Shown here piece after piece: positions 1 through 7,299 of a stretch of DNA of 8,022 nt. The notes beneath the pieces were generated by a model, which was given only the letters and a program-made list of their open reading frames with translations, made no database searches and was not told the origin of the DNA. The stretch is from Scatomorpha merdavium (GTDB taxonomy: Bacteria > Bacillota > Clostridia > Oscillospirales > Oscillospiraceae), in the NCBI GenBank assembly GCA_018711415.1, contig DVIJ01000132.1:1-8022 (forward strand), read 5' to 3'. The translations under genes were made by a program, and so were the position numbers. The first letter of the stretch is position 1. Each line of letters starts with the position of its first letter.

Positions 1-1
1 G

Positions 2-3000
2 ACGGGCCTGCCCAAGGGCGTCATGCTCGAGCACAGCAATCTCATGGCCTTCTGCGCCTGGGCGCGGAACTACTACGGCATAGGCCCGGACTCCCGCGCC
101 GCAGCCTACGCCAGCTACGGCTTCGACGCGAACATGTTTGATACCTACCCCGCACTGACGGGCGGCGCGGCGCTGCACATCATCGCCGAGCAGCTGCGCC
201 TGGACCTGCTCGGGCTGCAGGAATACTATAACGCTAACGGCATCACCCACAGCCTCATAACGACGCAGGTGGGCCGCCAGTTCGCGCTCATGGACGGCAC
301 GACGACTCTCAAACACCTCACGGTCGGCGGCGAGAAGCTGGTGCCGCTCGACCCGCCGGCCTACGCGCTGCACAACGCCTACGGCCCGACGGAGACAACT
401 GTGCTCATCACGATAGCGAGGGTGGATAAGAGATACAAGGACGTGCCGATAGGCCCGGCCATAGACAACGTGAAGCTCTACGTCGTGGACAAGAACGGCA
501 GGCTCCTTCCGCCGGGCGCGGTGGGCGAGCTCTGGGCGGCGGGTCCCCAGGTGGGCCGCAGCTACCTGAACAGGCCGGAGCAGACGGCAAAGGCCTTCAC
601 GGCAAACCCATTTTGCTCCGCGCCCGGCTTCGGCAGGGTCTACCACACCGGAGACGTTGTCCGCTTCATGCAGGACGGTTCCGTGCAGTTCGTGGGCCGG
701 AGGGACGCACAGGTCAAGGTCCGCGGCTTCCGCATAGAGCTCACCGAGGTCGAGGAGATCATACGCAAGTTCCCCGGTATTGACGACGCCACCGTCGCCG
801 CCTTCGACGACCCGGCGGGAGGCAAGTTCCTGGCCGCCTACGTCGTGTCGAAGGCGCCGGTCAGCGTTCCGGAGCTCAACTCCTTCATCCTGGCCGAAAA
901 GCCGCCCTACATGGTCCCGGCGGTGACGATGCAGATAGACAAGATCCCGCTCAACCAGAACCACAAGGTCAACAAGCGCGCCCTGCCCGTGCCGCAGCGC
1001 AAATTTGAGGACTGTAAGCCCCCGCAGAACGAGACACAGCGGAGGATATTTGACATCGTGGCGGAGGTCATAGGTTCCGACGGTTTCGGCGTCAACACGG
1101 ATATATATCTCGCCGGGCTGACCTCCGTGGGCGCGGTGCGCCTGAACGTGCTGCTTTCCCGCGCCTTTGACCGGGCGGTGCAGACGAAGGACCTGAAGGA
1201 AAACGACACGGTGGAAAAGCTCGAGACCTTCCTCACGGGCGGCGCCGCGGAGGAGAGCTTCGAGCTCCGGGAGGACTACGGACTCTCCAAGAACCAGGAG
1301 GGCATCTTCATAGACTGCGTGGCCAACGCGGGAAGCACGGTCTACAATATCCCTATCCTGTTGGAGCTTGGTCCGGGTGTGGACATGGACAGACTGGCCC
1401 GGGCTGCGGCCGCCGCGGTGAACGCCCATCCGTACATAAAGACCCGCCTTTTCGCCGCGGAGGACGGGAGCATAAGGCAGCGCCGCATGGACGCGGAGCC
1501 CTTCGTACCCGGGGACATAGAGCTCCTGGAGGCGGAGCGCATAGACTCCGTGAAGGCGGGCCTGGTGGAGCCGTTCGACCTGCTGGGCGGCAGGCTCTTC
1601 CGCATGAAGCTGATACGGGCGGAGAAGAACTATCTCTTCCTGGACATACACCACATCGTCTGCGACGGCAGCTCGCTGCTCATCTTCTTCGAGGACATTT
1701 CCCGCGCCTACGCCGGTGAGACGCTCGAGCCGGAGAGCTACAGCGCCTACGAGGCCGTGCTGACGGAGGAGCGGGAGCGTGCCGGGGAGCGTTTTGAGCG
1801 CGCACGCGCCCACTACGCCGGCCTGCTGGAGGGCGCGGACCCGGACTGCCTGCCCCCGGGCGACCTCAAGGAGGGGCCGAAGGCCCTGCCCGCGGACATG
1901 GAGCGCTGGGGCGAGTACGCCACGGCCGAGGACGTCCGCCACTTCTGCGAGGCCAAAAAGCTGAGCCTGAACGGCTTTTTCACCGCTGTCTTCGGTCTGA
2001 CGCTCACGAAGTTCTGCCGGAAGGACAAGGCTGTATTCTCGACCATCTACAACGGCAGAAGCGACTCGCGCCTGAGCCGTTCCATGGCCATGCTCGTCAA
2101 GACCTACCCCGTGGTCTGCGACCTCTCCCGCGGGAACGGGGGCAGGCCCGTCGCCGACTTCGTCTCCGCCACGGGCGCGCAGCTGCTCGAGAGCATGGAA
2201 AACGACATCTACTCCTTCGGTGAGATAAGCCGGGGCTTCAATCTAAAGCCGGAGGTCATGTTTGCTTATCAGGGCGGGGACTTTGAGTTCGACGAGCTCT
2301 GCGGCGAGCGCGTGCGGCAGATACCGCTCGGCCTCGACCAGGTGAAGGCCCCGCTGAACCTCAACGTGTTCCTCAGCGGCGGCAGGGTCCGCTACTTCTG
2401 CGAATACCGGGCGGACAGGTTCAGCCGCGCCTATATAGAGAGCTTCCTGGACGCCATGGACACGGCCGTGTCCGAGTTCCTGACAAGGCGGAGCGTGGGC
2501 GAGGTCTCCGTCCTCTCGGAGCGGGCAGCTGCAAGGTTGGAGCGCTATAACGACACGGCCTGCCCCCTCGAGACCGCGACCGTGCCGGAGCAGCTGGAGC
2601 TCCAGGCCCGCCTGCATCCCGACAAGACCGCCGTCACGGCGGGCGGCGTCAGCCTCAGCTTCCGCGAGCTGGCGGAGCGCTCCAACCGCATCGCCAACGC
2701 GCTCATAGACCTCGGCGTGGGCCGGGACGACATCGTCGGTCTCTACATGGACAGATGCGTGGACGTCTACGCCCTGCGCGAGGGCATACTCAAGTCCGGC
2801 GGAGCCTTCCTCTCCACTGAGCCCGCCTACCCGGACGAGCGCATCGCCTTTATCTTTGAAAACTCCGGGGCCGGCTGCGTCGTCACCCGCCGAGGGCTCT
2901 ACGAAAAGCGCCAAGCCCTGCTCGACGGGCTGGGATGCCGGGTGCTTATACTCGAGGAGCTGTATGAGTGCGGCAGCCCCGAATACCCCGGCGTGGAGAT

Positions 3001-5551
3001 AGACCCTGCCTCTCTGGCCTATTGCATCTACACCTCCGGCTCCACCGGTACGCCCAAGGGCGTCATGATAGAGCACCGCAACCTCATGAACATGCTGCAG
3101 TACGGCGAGAAGAACGTCCTCGCCCGCGACTATGTGGACAACACGAGCGTGTTCCTGGGCCTCGCGGCGATAACCTTTGACGTTTCCGTCATCGAGGAGC
3201 TGATGCCGCTCTGCCACGGCCAGTCCGTGGCCCTGGCGACAGAGGAGGAGATACACAACCCGATGCTCCTCGCGCAGATGATGCGCAGGACCGGCGTGGA
3301 CATGATGAAGTGTACGCCGAGCTATATGCAGACGATGCTGGACTTCCCGGAGTGCTGCGAGGCGCTGCGGGGCTTGCGGGCCGTCATAATCGGTGCGGAG
3401 CCTTTCCCGGAGAGCCTCTACGGCAAGCTGCGCGCTGCGGGTTTCGAGGGCATCATCTTCAATAGCTACGGCCCGACGGAGACGACCGTCACGGTGACGA
3501 TAGACGAGCTGGACGGCGAGCACGTCACGATAGGCCGCCCGGCGGGCAACACCAAGGTCTATATGCTCGACTGCTTTGACAATATCCTGCCCGAGTACGC
3601 CCGGGGCGAACTGACCATCCTCGGCGGCAGTGTGGGCCGTGGCTATGTGGGCCTGGAGGAGCAGACGAGGGAGAAGTTCATCAGCTACGGCGGTATGAGG
3701 GCCTACCGGAGCGGGGATATCGCCTACTGGAATTCCGTGGGCAAGATAGTCCACTGCGGCAGGAGCGACAACCAGATAAAGCTCCGCGGCCTGCGCATAG
3801 AGCTGGACGAGATCGAGACGGTCATGAACCGCTTCGAGGGCATAAAGCGCAGCGTGGTCCTCGTGAAGGGCGAGGGGAACGAGCAGTATCTCTGCGGCTA
3901 CTACGCGGCGGAGCAGCCCGTGGATACGCAGGCGCTGACGGAGTTCCTGGGCAAGTCGCTGGCGCCGTACATGGTGCCGAGCGTGTTCGTACATCTGACG
4001 AGCCTGCCCATGACCGGCAACGGCAAGGTGGACAAGCGCGCCCTGCCGGAGCCCAAGGCAGAGCGCAGACAGAGGTCCGGCAGGGAGCCCGCGAACGAGC
4101 TGGAGCGCAGGCTCTGCGGCATCTTCGCCGCGGCCCTGGGCCTGGAGAAGGTCTGCGCGGACGATGACTTCTTCGCCCTGGGCGGAACCTCGCTCTCCGC
4201 CTCCAAGGTGGCCATGCGCTGCATGACGGAGCACATAAACGCCGTGTATTCGGACGTGTTCGACTACGCCACGCCGGAAAAGCTGGCGGCCTTCGTGGCC
4301 GGCAGGCAGGCGAAGGAGGAGCCGGCAGCCACCACCGCAAACGCCGCCGCGCCCTGTGTCCGGGAGCGGGAGGACCCGCTCTGCGAGGTGCTCAAATACA
4401 ACTGCGCCAAGTATGTGGACGAGATAGACTACGAGGACATCGGGAACGTGCTGGTCTCCGGCTCGACGGGCTACCTGGGCGTGCACGTGGTCATGGAGCT
4501 GCTCAAAAAGGGCTGCAAGCGGATATACTGCCTCGTGCGCCCAGGGAAGAGCCAGCCCATAGAGTCCAGGCTCAAGATGATGTTCATGTACTACTTTGAC
4601 GACACCTTTGACGCCGAATTCGGCAGCCGCATCATACCCGTGGACGGCGACATCACCGACCGCGGCCTGGGTGAGACGCTCCGCGGCCTGGACTTCGACA
4701 CAGTTATAAACTGCGCGGCCTGCGTCAAACACTTCGTGAAGGACGACCTGCTGGACCGGATAAACGTACACGGGGTGGAAAACCTCATCGACATCTGCCT
4801 GGAGCAGAAAAAGAAGCTCATACAGATATCCACGGTCAGCATCGCCGGCGAATCCGTGGACGGCCACATCCCGCCCGAGCTGAAGCTGACGGAAAACCGG
4901 CTCTACTTCGGCCAGGCGCTGGACAACAAATATGCCGACACCAAGTTCCGCGCGGAAAAGGCCGTGCTGGAGGCAGTGTCCCGCGGCCTGCGGGGCAAGG
5001 TCATCCGCGTGGGCAACCTGATGAGCCGGGACAGCGACGGCGAGTTCCAGATGAACTACTCGACAAACGGCTTCATGAAGCGCCTGCGCGCCTACGGCAT
5101 CATCGGCTGCTTCCCGGTCAGCGGGATGGACTCCGTGGCGGAGTTTTCGCCCATAGACTGCACGGCCCGGGCGGTGGTCACGCTGGCGGGGACGCCGGAT
5201 AAGTTCACGGTGTTCCACGCCTACAACTGCCACCACGTCCACATGGCGAACGTGCTCGCCGTCATGGAGGACTACGGCATCGGCATCCGCGTGGTGAAGG
5301 ACGCCGAGTTCCAGCGCGAATTCGACAGGGTCCTGGCGGACGAGGCGCTGAACCTGGAGATATCTCCGCTCATCGCCTATATGAACAGCGGTAAGGCCAA
5401 CCGCCAGTTCGTGGGCTGGGACAACGCCTTCACGGTAAAGGCGCTCTACCGCCTGGGCTTCTCCTGGCCGCTTACGGGGGAGAAGTATATCCGTAAGGCG
5501 GTGAATGCCCTGTATACGCTGGGCTTCTTCGGGGCGAGGGCGGATGAGTGA
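2..5551 (+). CDS. Non-ribosomal peptide synthetase with terminal thioester reductase, A-T-C-A-T-R, 5'-partial
   Basis: The frame is open at the left edge (1849 codons visible; residue 1 is the codon at nt 2), so the true start lies outside. Domains in order: A1 from inside core motif A3 (TGLPKGVM) to about residue 333; T1 with carrier Ser375 (GLTSV); C domain about 420-835 with intact HHIVCDG at 550-556; A2 about 845-1350 with TSGSTGTPKG, NSYGPTETT and NGKVDKR; T2 with Ser1397 (LGGTSL); reductase about 1460-1849 with GSTGYLG at 1487-1493, ISTVS near 1610 and YxxxK at 1644-1648. Both A domains keep the A10 lysine. From family knowledge, such enzymes join two amino acids on phosphopantetheine arms and release them with NAD(P)H as an aldehyde. 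No epimerase or thioesterase domain is visible. The layout matches AusA-type pyrazinone synthetases; a condensation domain before A1 cannot be excluded. Cytosolic. Confidence 0.96.
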   Translation, partial: TGLPKGVMLEHSNLMAFCAWARNYYGIGPDSRAAAYASYGFDANMFDTYPALTGGAALHIIAEQLRLDLLGLQEYYNANGITHSLITTQVGRQFALMDGTTTLKHLTVGGEKLVPLDPPAYALHNAYGPTETTVLITIARVDKRYKDVPIGPAIDNVKLYVVDKNGRLLPPGAVGELWAAGPQVGRSYLNRPEQTAKAFTANPFCSAPGFGRVYHTGDVVRFMQDGSVQFVGRRDAQVKVRGFRIELTEVEEIIRKFPGIDDATVAAFDDPAGGKFLAAYVVSKAPVSVPELNSFILAEKPPYMVPAVTMQIDKIPLNQNHKVNKRALPVPQRKFEDCKPPQNETQRRIFDIVAEVIGSDGFGVNTDIYLAGLTSVGAVRLNVLLSRAFDRAVQTKDLKENDTVEKLETFLTGGAAEESFELREDYGLSKNQEGIFIDCVANAGSTVYNIPILLELGPGVDMDRLARAAAAAVNAHPYIKTRLFAAEDGSIRQRRMDAEPFVPGDIELLEAERIDSVKAGLVEPFDLLGGRLFRMKLIRAEKNYLFLDIHHIVCDGSSLLIFFEDISRAYAGETLEPESYSAYEAVLTEERERAGERFERARAHYAGLLEGADPDCLPPGDLKEGPKALPADMERWGEYATAEDVRHFCEAKKLSLNGFFTAVFGLTLTKFCRKDKAVFSTIYNGRSDSRLSRSMAMLVKTYPVVCDLSRGNGGRPVADFVSATGAQLLESMENDIYSFGEISRGFNLKPEVMFAYQGGDFEFDELCGERVRQIPLGLDQVKAPLNLNVFLSGGRVRYFCEYRADRFSRAYIESFLDAMDTAVSEFLTRRSVGEVSVLSERAAARLERYNDTACPLETATVPEQLELQARLHPDKTAVTAGGVSLSFRELAERSNRIANALIDLGVGRDDIVGLYMDRCVDVYALREGILKSGGAFLSTEPAYPDERIAFIFENSGAGCVVTRRGLYEKRQALLDGLGCRVLILEELYECGSPEYPGVEIDPASLAYCIYTSGSTGTPKGVMIEHRNLMNMLQYGEKNVLARDYVDNTSVFLGLAAITFDVSVIEELMPLCHGQSVALATEEEIHNPMLLAQMMRRTGVDMMKCTPSYMQTMLDFPECCEALRGLRAVIIGAEPFPESLYGKLRAAGFEGIIFNSYGPTETTVTVTIDELDGEHVTIGRPAGNTKVYMLDCFDNILPEYARGELTILGGSVGRGYVGLEEQTREKFISYGGMRAYRSGDIAYWNSVGKIVHCGRSDNQIKLRGLRIELDEIETVMNRFEGIKRSVVLVKGEGNEQYLCGYYAAEQPVDTQALTEFLGKSLAPYMVPSVFVHLTSLPMTGNGKVDKRALPEPKAERRQRSGREPANELERRLCGIFAAALGLEKVCADDDFFALGGTSLSASKVAMRCMTEHINAVYSDVFDYATPEKLAAFVAGRQAKEEPAATTANAAAPCVREREDPLCEVLKYNCAKYVDEIDYEDIGNVLVSGSTGYLGVHVVMELLKKGCKRIYCLVRPGKSQPIESRLKMMFMYYFDDTFDAEFGSRIIPVDGDITDRGLGETLRGLDFDTVINCAACVKHFVKDDLLDRINVHGVENLIDICLEQKKKLIQISTVSIAGESVDGHIPPELKLTENRLYFGQALDNKYADTKFRAEKAVLEAVSRGLRGKVIRVGNLMSRDSDGEFQMNYSTNGFMKRLRAYGIIGCFPVSGMDSVAEFSPIDCTARAVVTLAGTPDKFTVFHAYNCHHVHMANVLAVMEDYGIGIRVVKDAEFQREFDRVLADEALNLEISPLIAYMNSGKANRQFVGWDNAFTVKALYRLGFSWPLTGEKYIRKAVNALYTLGFFGARADE

Positions 5552-6218
5552 GGCTCGGCTCTACCTGGCGGACGCCTCGGCTCTGAGCGATGAGGCTCTG
5601 TTTGCCGTGCTGTATGCGAAGATGCCAGCTGAAAGGCGGGCCAAGATAGACGGCTATGTGTTCCCAAAGGACAGGCGGCTCTGCCTGGCTGCGGGGCTGC
5701 TGCTGGAGCGCTGCCTGCGCGAGGCCGGCCTGGAGCGCTGGGAGCTGGAATACGGGCGCTGGGGCAAGCCGCGCGTCCGGGGCGGGGAGGGTCCCTGCTT
5801 CAACCTCTCGCATTCTGGGGAGCGGGTGCTCTGCGCACTGTCCGGAAGCGAGGTCGGCTGCGACATTGAGCAGCTCGCGGACTTCGAGCCGGAGCTCGCC
5901 CGGCGCTTCTTTACCGCCGGGGAGTATGCGTACATCGCCGCACGGCAGACGGAGGCCGAGCGGTCCAGGGCCTTTTACCGGCTCTGGACCCTGAAGGAGA
6001 GCTTCATGAAAGCCACGGGCCTGGGTATGCGTCTGGCCCTGGACTCCTTTGAGCTGGACCTGGGGGCTGCGGCGCCGGCGCTCCGCCGCAGCCCGAGCGC
6101 GGAGGCCTGGCGCTTCCGCGAGTTCGACTTCGGCGGCGGCTACCTGGGCGCGGTTTGCAGTCTGGAGCCCGCGGCGGAGAATGCGGTTTTTGTGGACATC
6201 ACTGACGAGGAGGCGTGA
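5544..6218 (+). CDS. Sfp-type 4'-phosphopantetheinyl transferase
   Basis: The 224-residue protein should transfer the phosphopantetheine arm of CoA to the carrier-domain serines of the upstream synthetase. All family motifs are visible: GKP at 74-76, FNLSHS at 86-91, the metal-binding GCDIE at 105-109 (Asp107, Glu109) and WTLKESFMKATG at 148-159 (Glu152, Lys156). Length is normal for the Sfp/AcpT superfamily. The start at 5544 was chosen because it lies inside the end of the synthetase gene (8-nt overlap, ATGAGTGA), which implies translational coupling, and because the protein then begins MSEARLY, as expected for the fold. An upstream in-frame ATG at 5505 would add 13 residues that overlap the synthetase coding region. 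Pairing a dedicated transferase with a reductase-ended dimodular synthetase parallels AusB with AusA. The exact name is not certain. Confidence 0.95.
   Translation: MSEARLYLADASALSDEALFAVLYAKMPAERRAKIDGYVFPKDRRLCLAAGLLLERCLREAGLERWELEYGRWGKPRVRGGEGPCFNLSHSGERVLCALSGSEVGCDIEQLADFEPELARRFFTAGEYAYIAARQTEAERSRAFYRLWTLKESFMKATGLGMRLALDSFELDLGAAAPALRRSPSAEAWRFREFDFGGGYLGAVCSLEPAAENAVFVDITDEEA
6207..6213 (+). promoter_or_regulatory. Ribosome binding site of the STAS gene
   Basis: GAGGAGG lies six bases before the ATG at 6220, inside the last codons of the transferase gene. It is the strongest Shine-Dalgarno sequence in the operon, which suggests the STAS protein is made at a good rate relative to its neighbours. 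Confidence 0.75.
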
Positions 6219-6219
6219 A

Positions 6220-6516
6220 ATGTCAAACGAGAAAAAACTCGAAGGCGCCAGCCTGACGATAAACCTGGAGGGGAAGCTGGACGCGCACTCGGCCGAGGCT
6301 CTGGCGGAGAAGATAAAGGCCGTCGGCCCCGAGGTCAGGAAGCTGGTGCTGGATATGGAGCGGCTGGAGTACATCTCCTCCGCGGGACTGCGGGTCATCC
6401 TGACGGCGCAGAAGAAGATGAATCGCCAGGGCGCCATGCTCATCAGGCATGTAAACGATGGCGTGATGGAGGTCTTTCACATCACGGGCTTCGCGGACAT
6501 ACTCGTGATAGAATAA
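6220..6516 (+). CDS. STAS-domain protein, anti-sigma-factor-antagonist type
   Basis: The 98-residue protein is a single STAS domain, the fold of SpoIIAA and RsbV. These bind an anti-sigma kinase when dephosphorylated and are switched off by serine phosphorylation. The sequence shows the expected strand pattern: SLTINLEGKLDAHSAE at the N-terminus, LVLDMERLEYISSAGLRVIL at 42-61 and GVMEVFHITGFADIL near the end. Aligned to the SpoIIAA site, Ser54 (codon 6379-6381) is the likely phosphoacceptor; Ser53 sits where SpoIIAA has Asp57. The start is fixed by a strong Shine-Dalgarno (GAGGAGG) six bases upstream and by the one-base gap after the transferase stop. No kinase, phosphatase or anti-sigma partner is encoded in the window. 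STAS proteins also act outside sigma control (transport, signalling complexes), so the target is unknown. Its place inside a biosynthetic operon is unusual. Confidence 0.93.
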   Translation: MSNEKKLEGASLTINLEGKLDAHSAEALAEKIKAVGPEVRKLVLDMERLEYISSAGLRVILTAQKKMNRQGAMLIRHVNDGVMEVFHITGFADILVIE

Positions 6517-6520
6517 CTCC

Positions 6521-6526
6521 GGGGGG
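6521..6526 (+). promoter_or_regulatory. Ribosome binding site supporting the CTG start of the ATPase
   Basis: A run of six G lies eight bases before CTG 6535 in the 18-nt gap after the STAS stop. It is the only purine-rich stretch well placed for a start that keeps the Walker A loop. It is not a perfect AGGAGG, and together with a CTG start it would predict weak translation. Confidence 0.5.
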
Positions 6527-6534
6527 CGTTTGAG

Positions 6535-7242
6535 CTGAAAAAGGTCGTCATACTCATCGGCAACTATTGCTCCGGCAAGACCGAGCTCGCAATGAACATG
6601 GCGGTGCTCGCGTCGGGGCGGGGCCTGAAAACGCAGGTCATAGACCTGGACAGGATAAACGACTACTTCCGCATGTCGGACCACATCGAGATGCTGCTCA
6701 GCCGGAAGATCGACGTCGTGTCGCCGGCCTTTGCGGGCAAGGGCGTGACGCAGACTGTCATGCCGGCGCGGGTGGCCTCGGCCTTCGACGGGGACTGGGA
6801 CCTCGTCATCTTCGACGTGGGCGGGGACCAGGCCGGGGCGCTCTCCCTGGCTCGGTACCACCAGGACTTCGCCGCCCTGGAGCCGGGCCAGCTTGAAGTT
6901 TACGACATCGTGAACGTGTTCCGGCCCATGTCCGAGAGCCCGGAGAAGATAATAAAGCTCAAGGGCGAGCTGGAGGGCTTTGCGCGGCAGAAGGTCACGG
7001 GCTTTGTAAACAACTCGAACCTTTTGAACTACGCCAGCGCCGAGGACCTGCGCCGCGGATACGAGGTCCTGCGCGAGACCTCGGACCTGACCGGCATACC
7101 CATAGTCCACACGACGGGGAGGAAGAAGTTCCTGGACGAATTCCTGGCCGACGGAAGAGACCCCAGGTACATAGGCGAGCCCATCGCCCTCGAGACCTAT
7201 ATGCACAGGAGCTGGGACGCCTTCTCTCACGGCAGAATATAA
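6535..7242 (+). CDS. P-loop ATPase related to MinD/ParA/CobQ (SIMIBI class), probable CTG start
   Basis: The 235-residue reading starts at CTG 6535 and begins (M)KKVVILIGNYCSGKTE. The Walker A loop GNYCSGKT is at 9-16, followed by VIDLDRINDYFR at 35-46 (the strand after the first helix, with acidic residues typical of the SIMIBI class) and the Walker B-like DLVIFDVGGD at 89-98. The loop has Asn where classical MinD/ParA proteins have the signature lysine, so it is not a textbook partitioning ATPase. It resembles a clostridial family of stand-alone 'ATP-binding proteins' with a VDLDIVNPYFR motif, some of which I recall near 2-oxoacid:ferredoxin oxidoreductase genes; their role is unclear to me. 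CTG is favoured because no ATG, GTG or TTG lies in frame between the stop at 6514 and the P-loop, and a G-run (6521-6526) sits eight bases upstream. The first ATG (6592) would delete the P-loop. Last gene of the operon, ended by the terminator at 7250. No membrane segment is seen. Confidence 0.88.
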   Translation: MKKVVILIGNYCSGKTELAMNMAVLASGRGLKTQVIDLDRINDYFRMSDHIEMLLSRKIDVVSPAFAGKGVTQTVMPARVASAFDGDWDLVIFDVGGDQAGALSLARYHQDFAALEPGQLEVYDIVNVFRPMSESPEKIIKLKGELEGFARQKVTGFVNNSNLLNYASAEDLRRGYEVLRETSDLTGIPIVHTTGRKKFLDEFLADGRDPRYIGEPIALETYMHRSWDAFSHGRI

Positions 7243-7249
7243 CAATAAG

Positions 7250-7286
7250 AAAAAGACAGGACCCGAAACCGGGTCCTGTCTTTTTT
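7250..7286. terminator. Rho-independent terminator, probably bidirectional
   Basis: The arms 7250-7265 and 7270-7285 pair perfectly over 16 bp (core GACAGGACCCG / CGGGTCCTGTC, extended by an A-run opposite a T-run) around the loop AAAC. T-runs follow the hairpin on both strands: TTTTTT at 7281-7286 on the + strand, and the complement of the A-run at 7250-7254 on the - strand. It starts 8 nt after the ATPase stop and lies 14 nt beyond the stop of the converging transketolase remnant, so it can end transcription from both sides. Confidence 0.93.
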
Positions 7287-7299
7287 GCGCCGTATTCCG

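Noticed and set aside
2243..5242. A 999-codon open frame on the - strand
   Set aside because: It lies wholly antisense to the C, A2, T2 and R domains, whose motifs are unmistakable. Its translation is a biased mix of Ala, Arg, His, Leu and Val with no recognisable domain, as expected opposite GC-rich coding DNA.
5505..5543. Earlier ATG for the phosphopantetheinyl transferase
   Set aside because: It would add 13 residues overlapping the synthetase coding sequence and unlike the family N-terminus. ATG 5544 gives the usual length and a coupled ATGAGTGA overlap.
2..5551. Epimerase, methyltransferase or thioesterase domain in the synthetase
   Set aside because: I looked between the domains and at the C-terminus. 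The linkers are too short and no GxSxG thioesterase or second HHxxxDG motif is present.
5472..6443. A 323-codon open frame on the - strand
   Set aside because: It spans the end of the synthetase gene, the whole transferase gene and most of the STAS gene in antisense, with low-complexity content and no motif.
6592..6594. ATG as start of the ATPase
   Set aside because: It lies after the Walker A motif; the upstream frame encodes an intact P-loop that would otherwise be unexplained.
6223..7245. A 340-codon open frame on the - strand
   Set aside because: It runs antisense to the STAS and ATPase genes, both of which show clear family motifs; its own product shows none.
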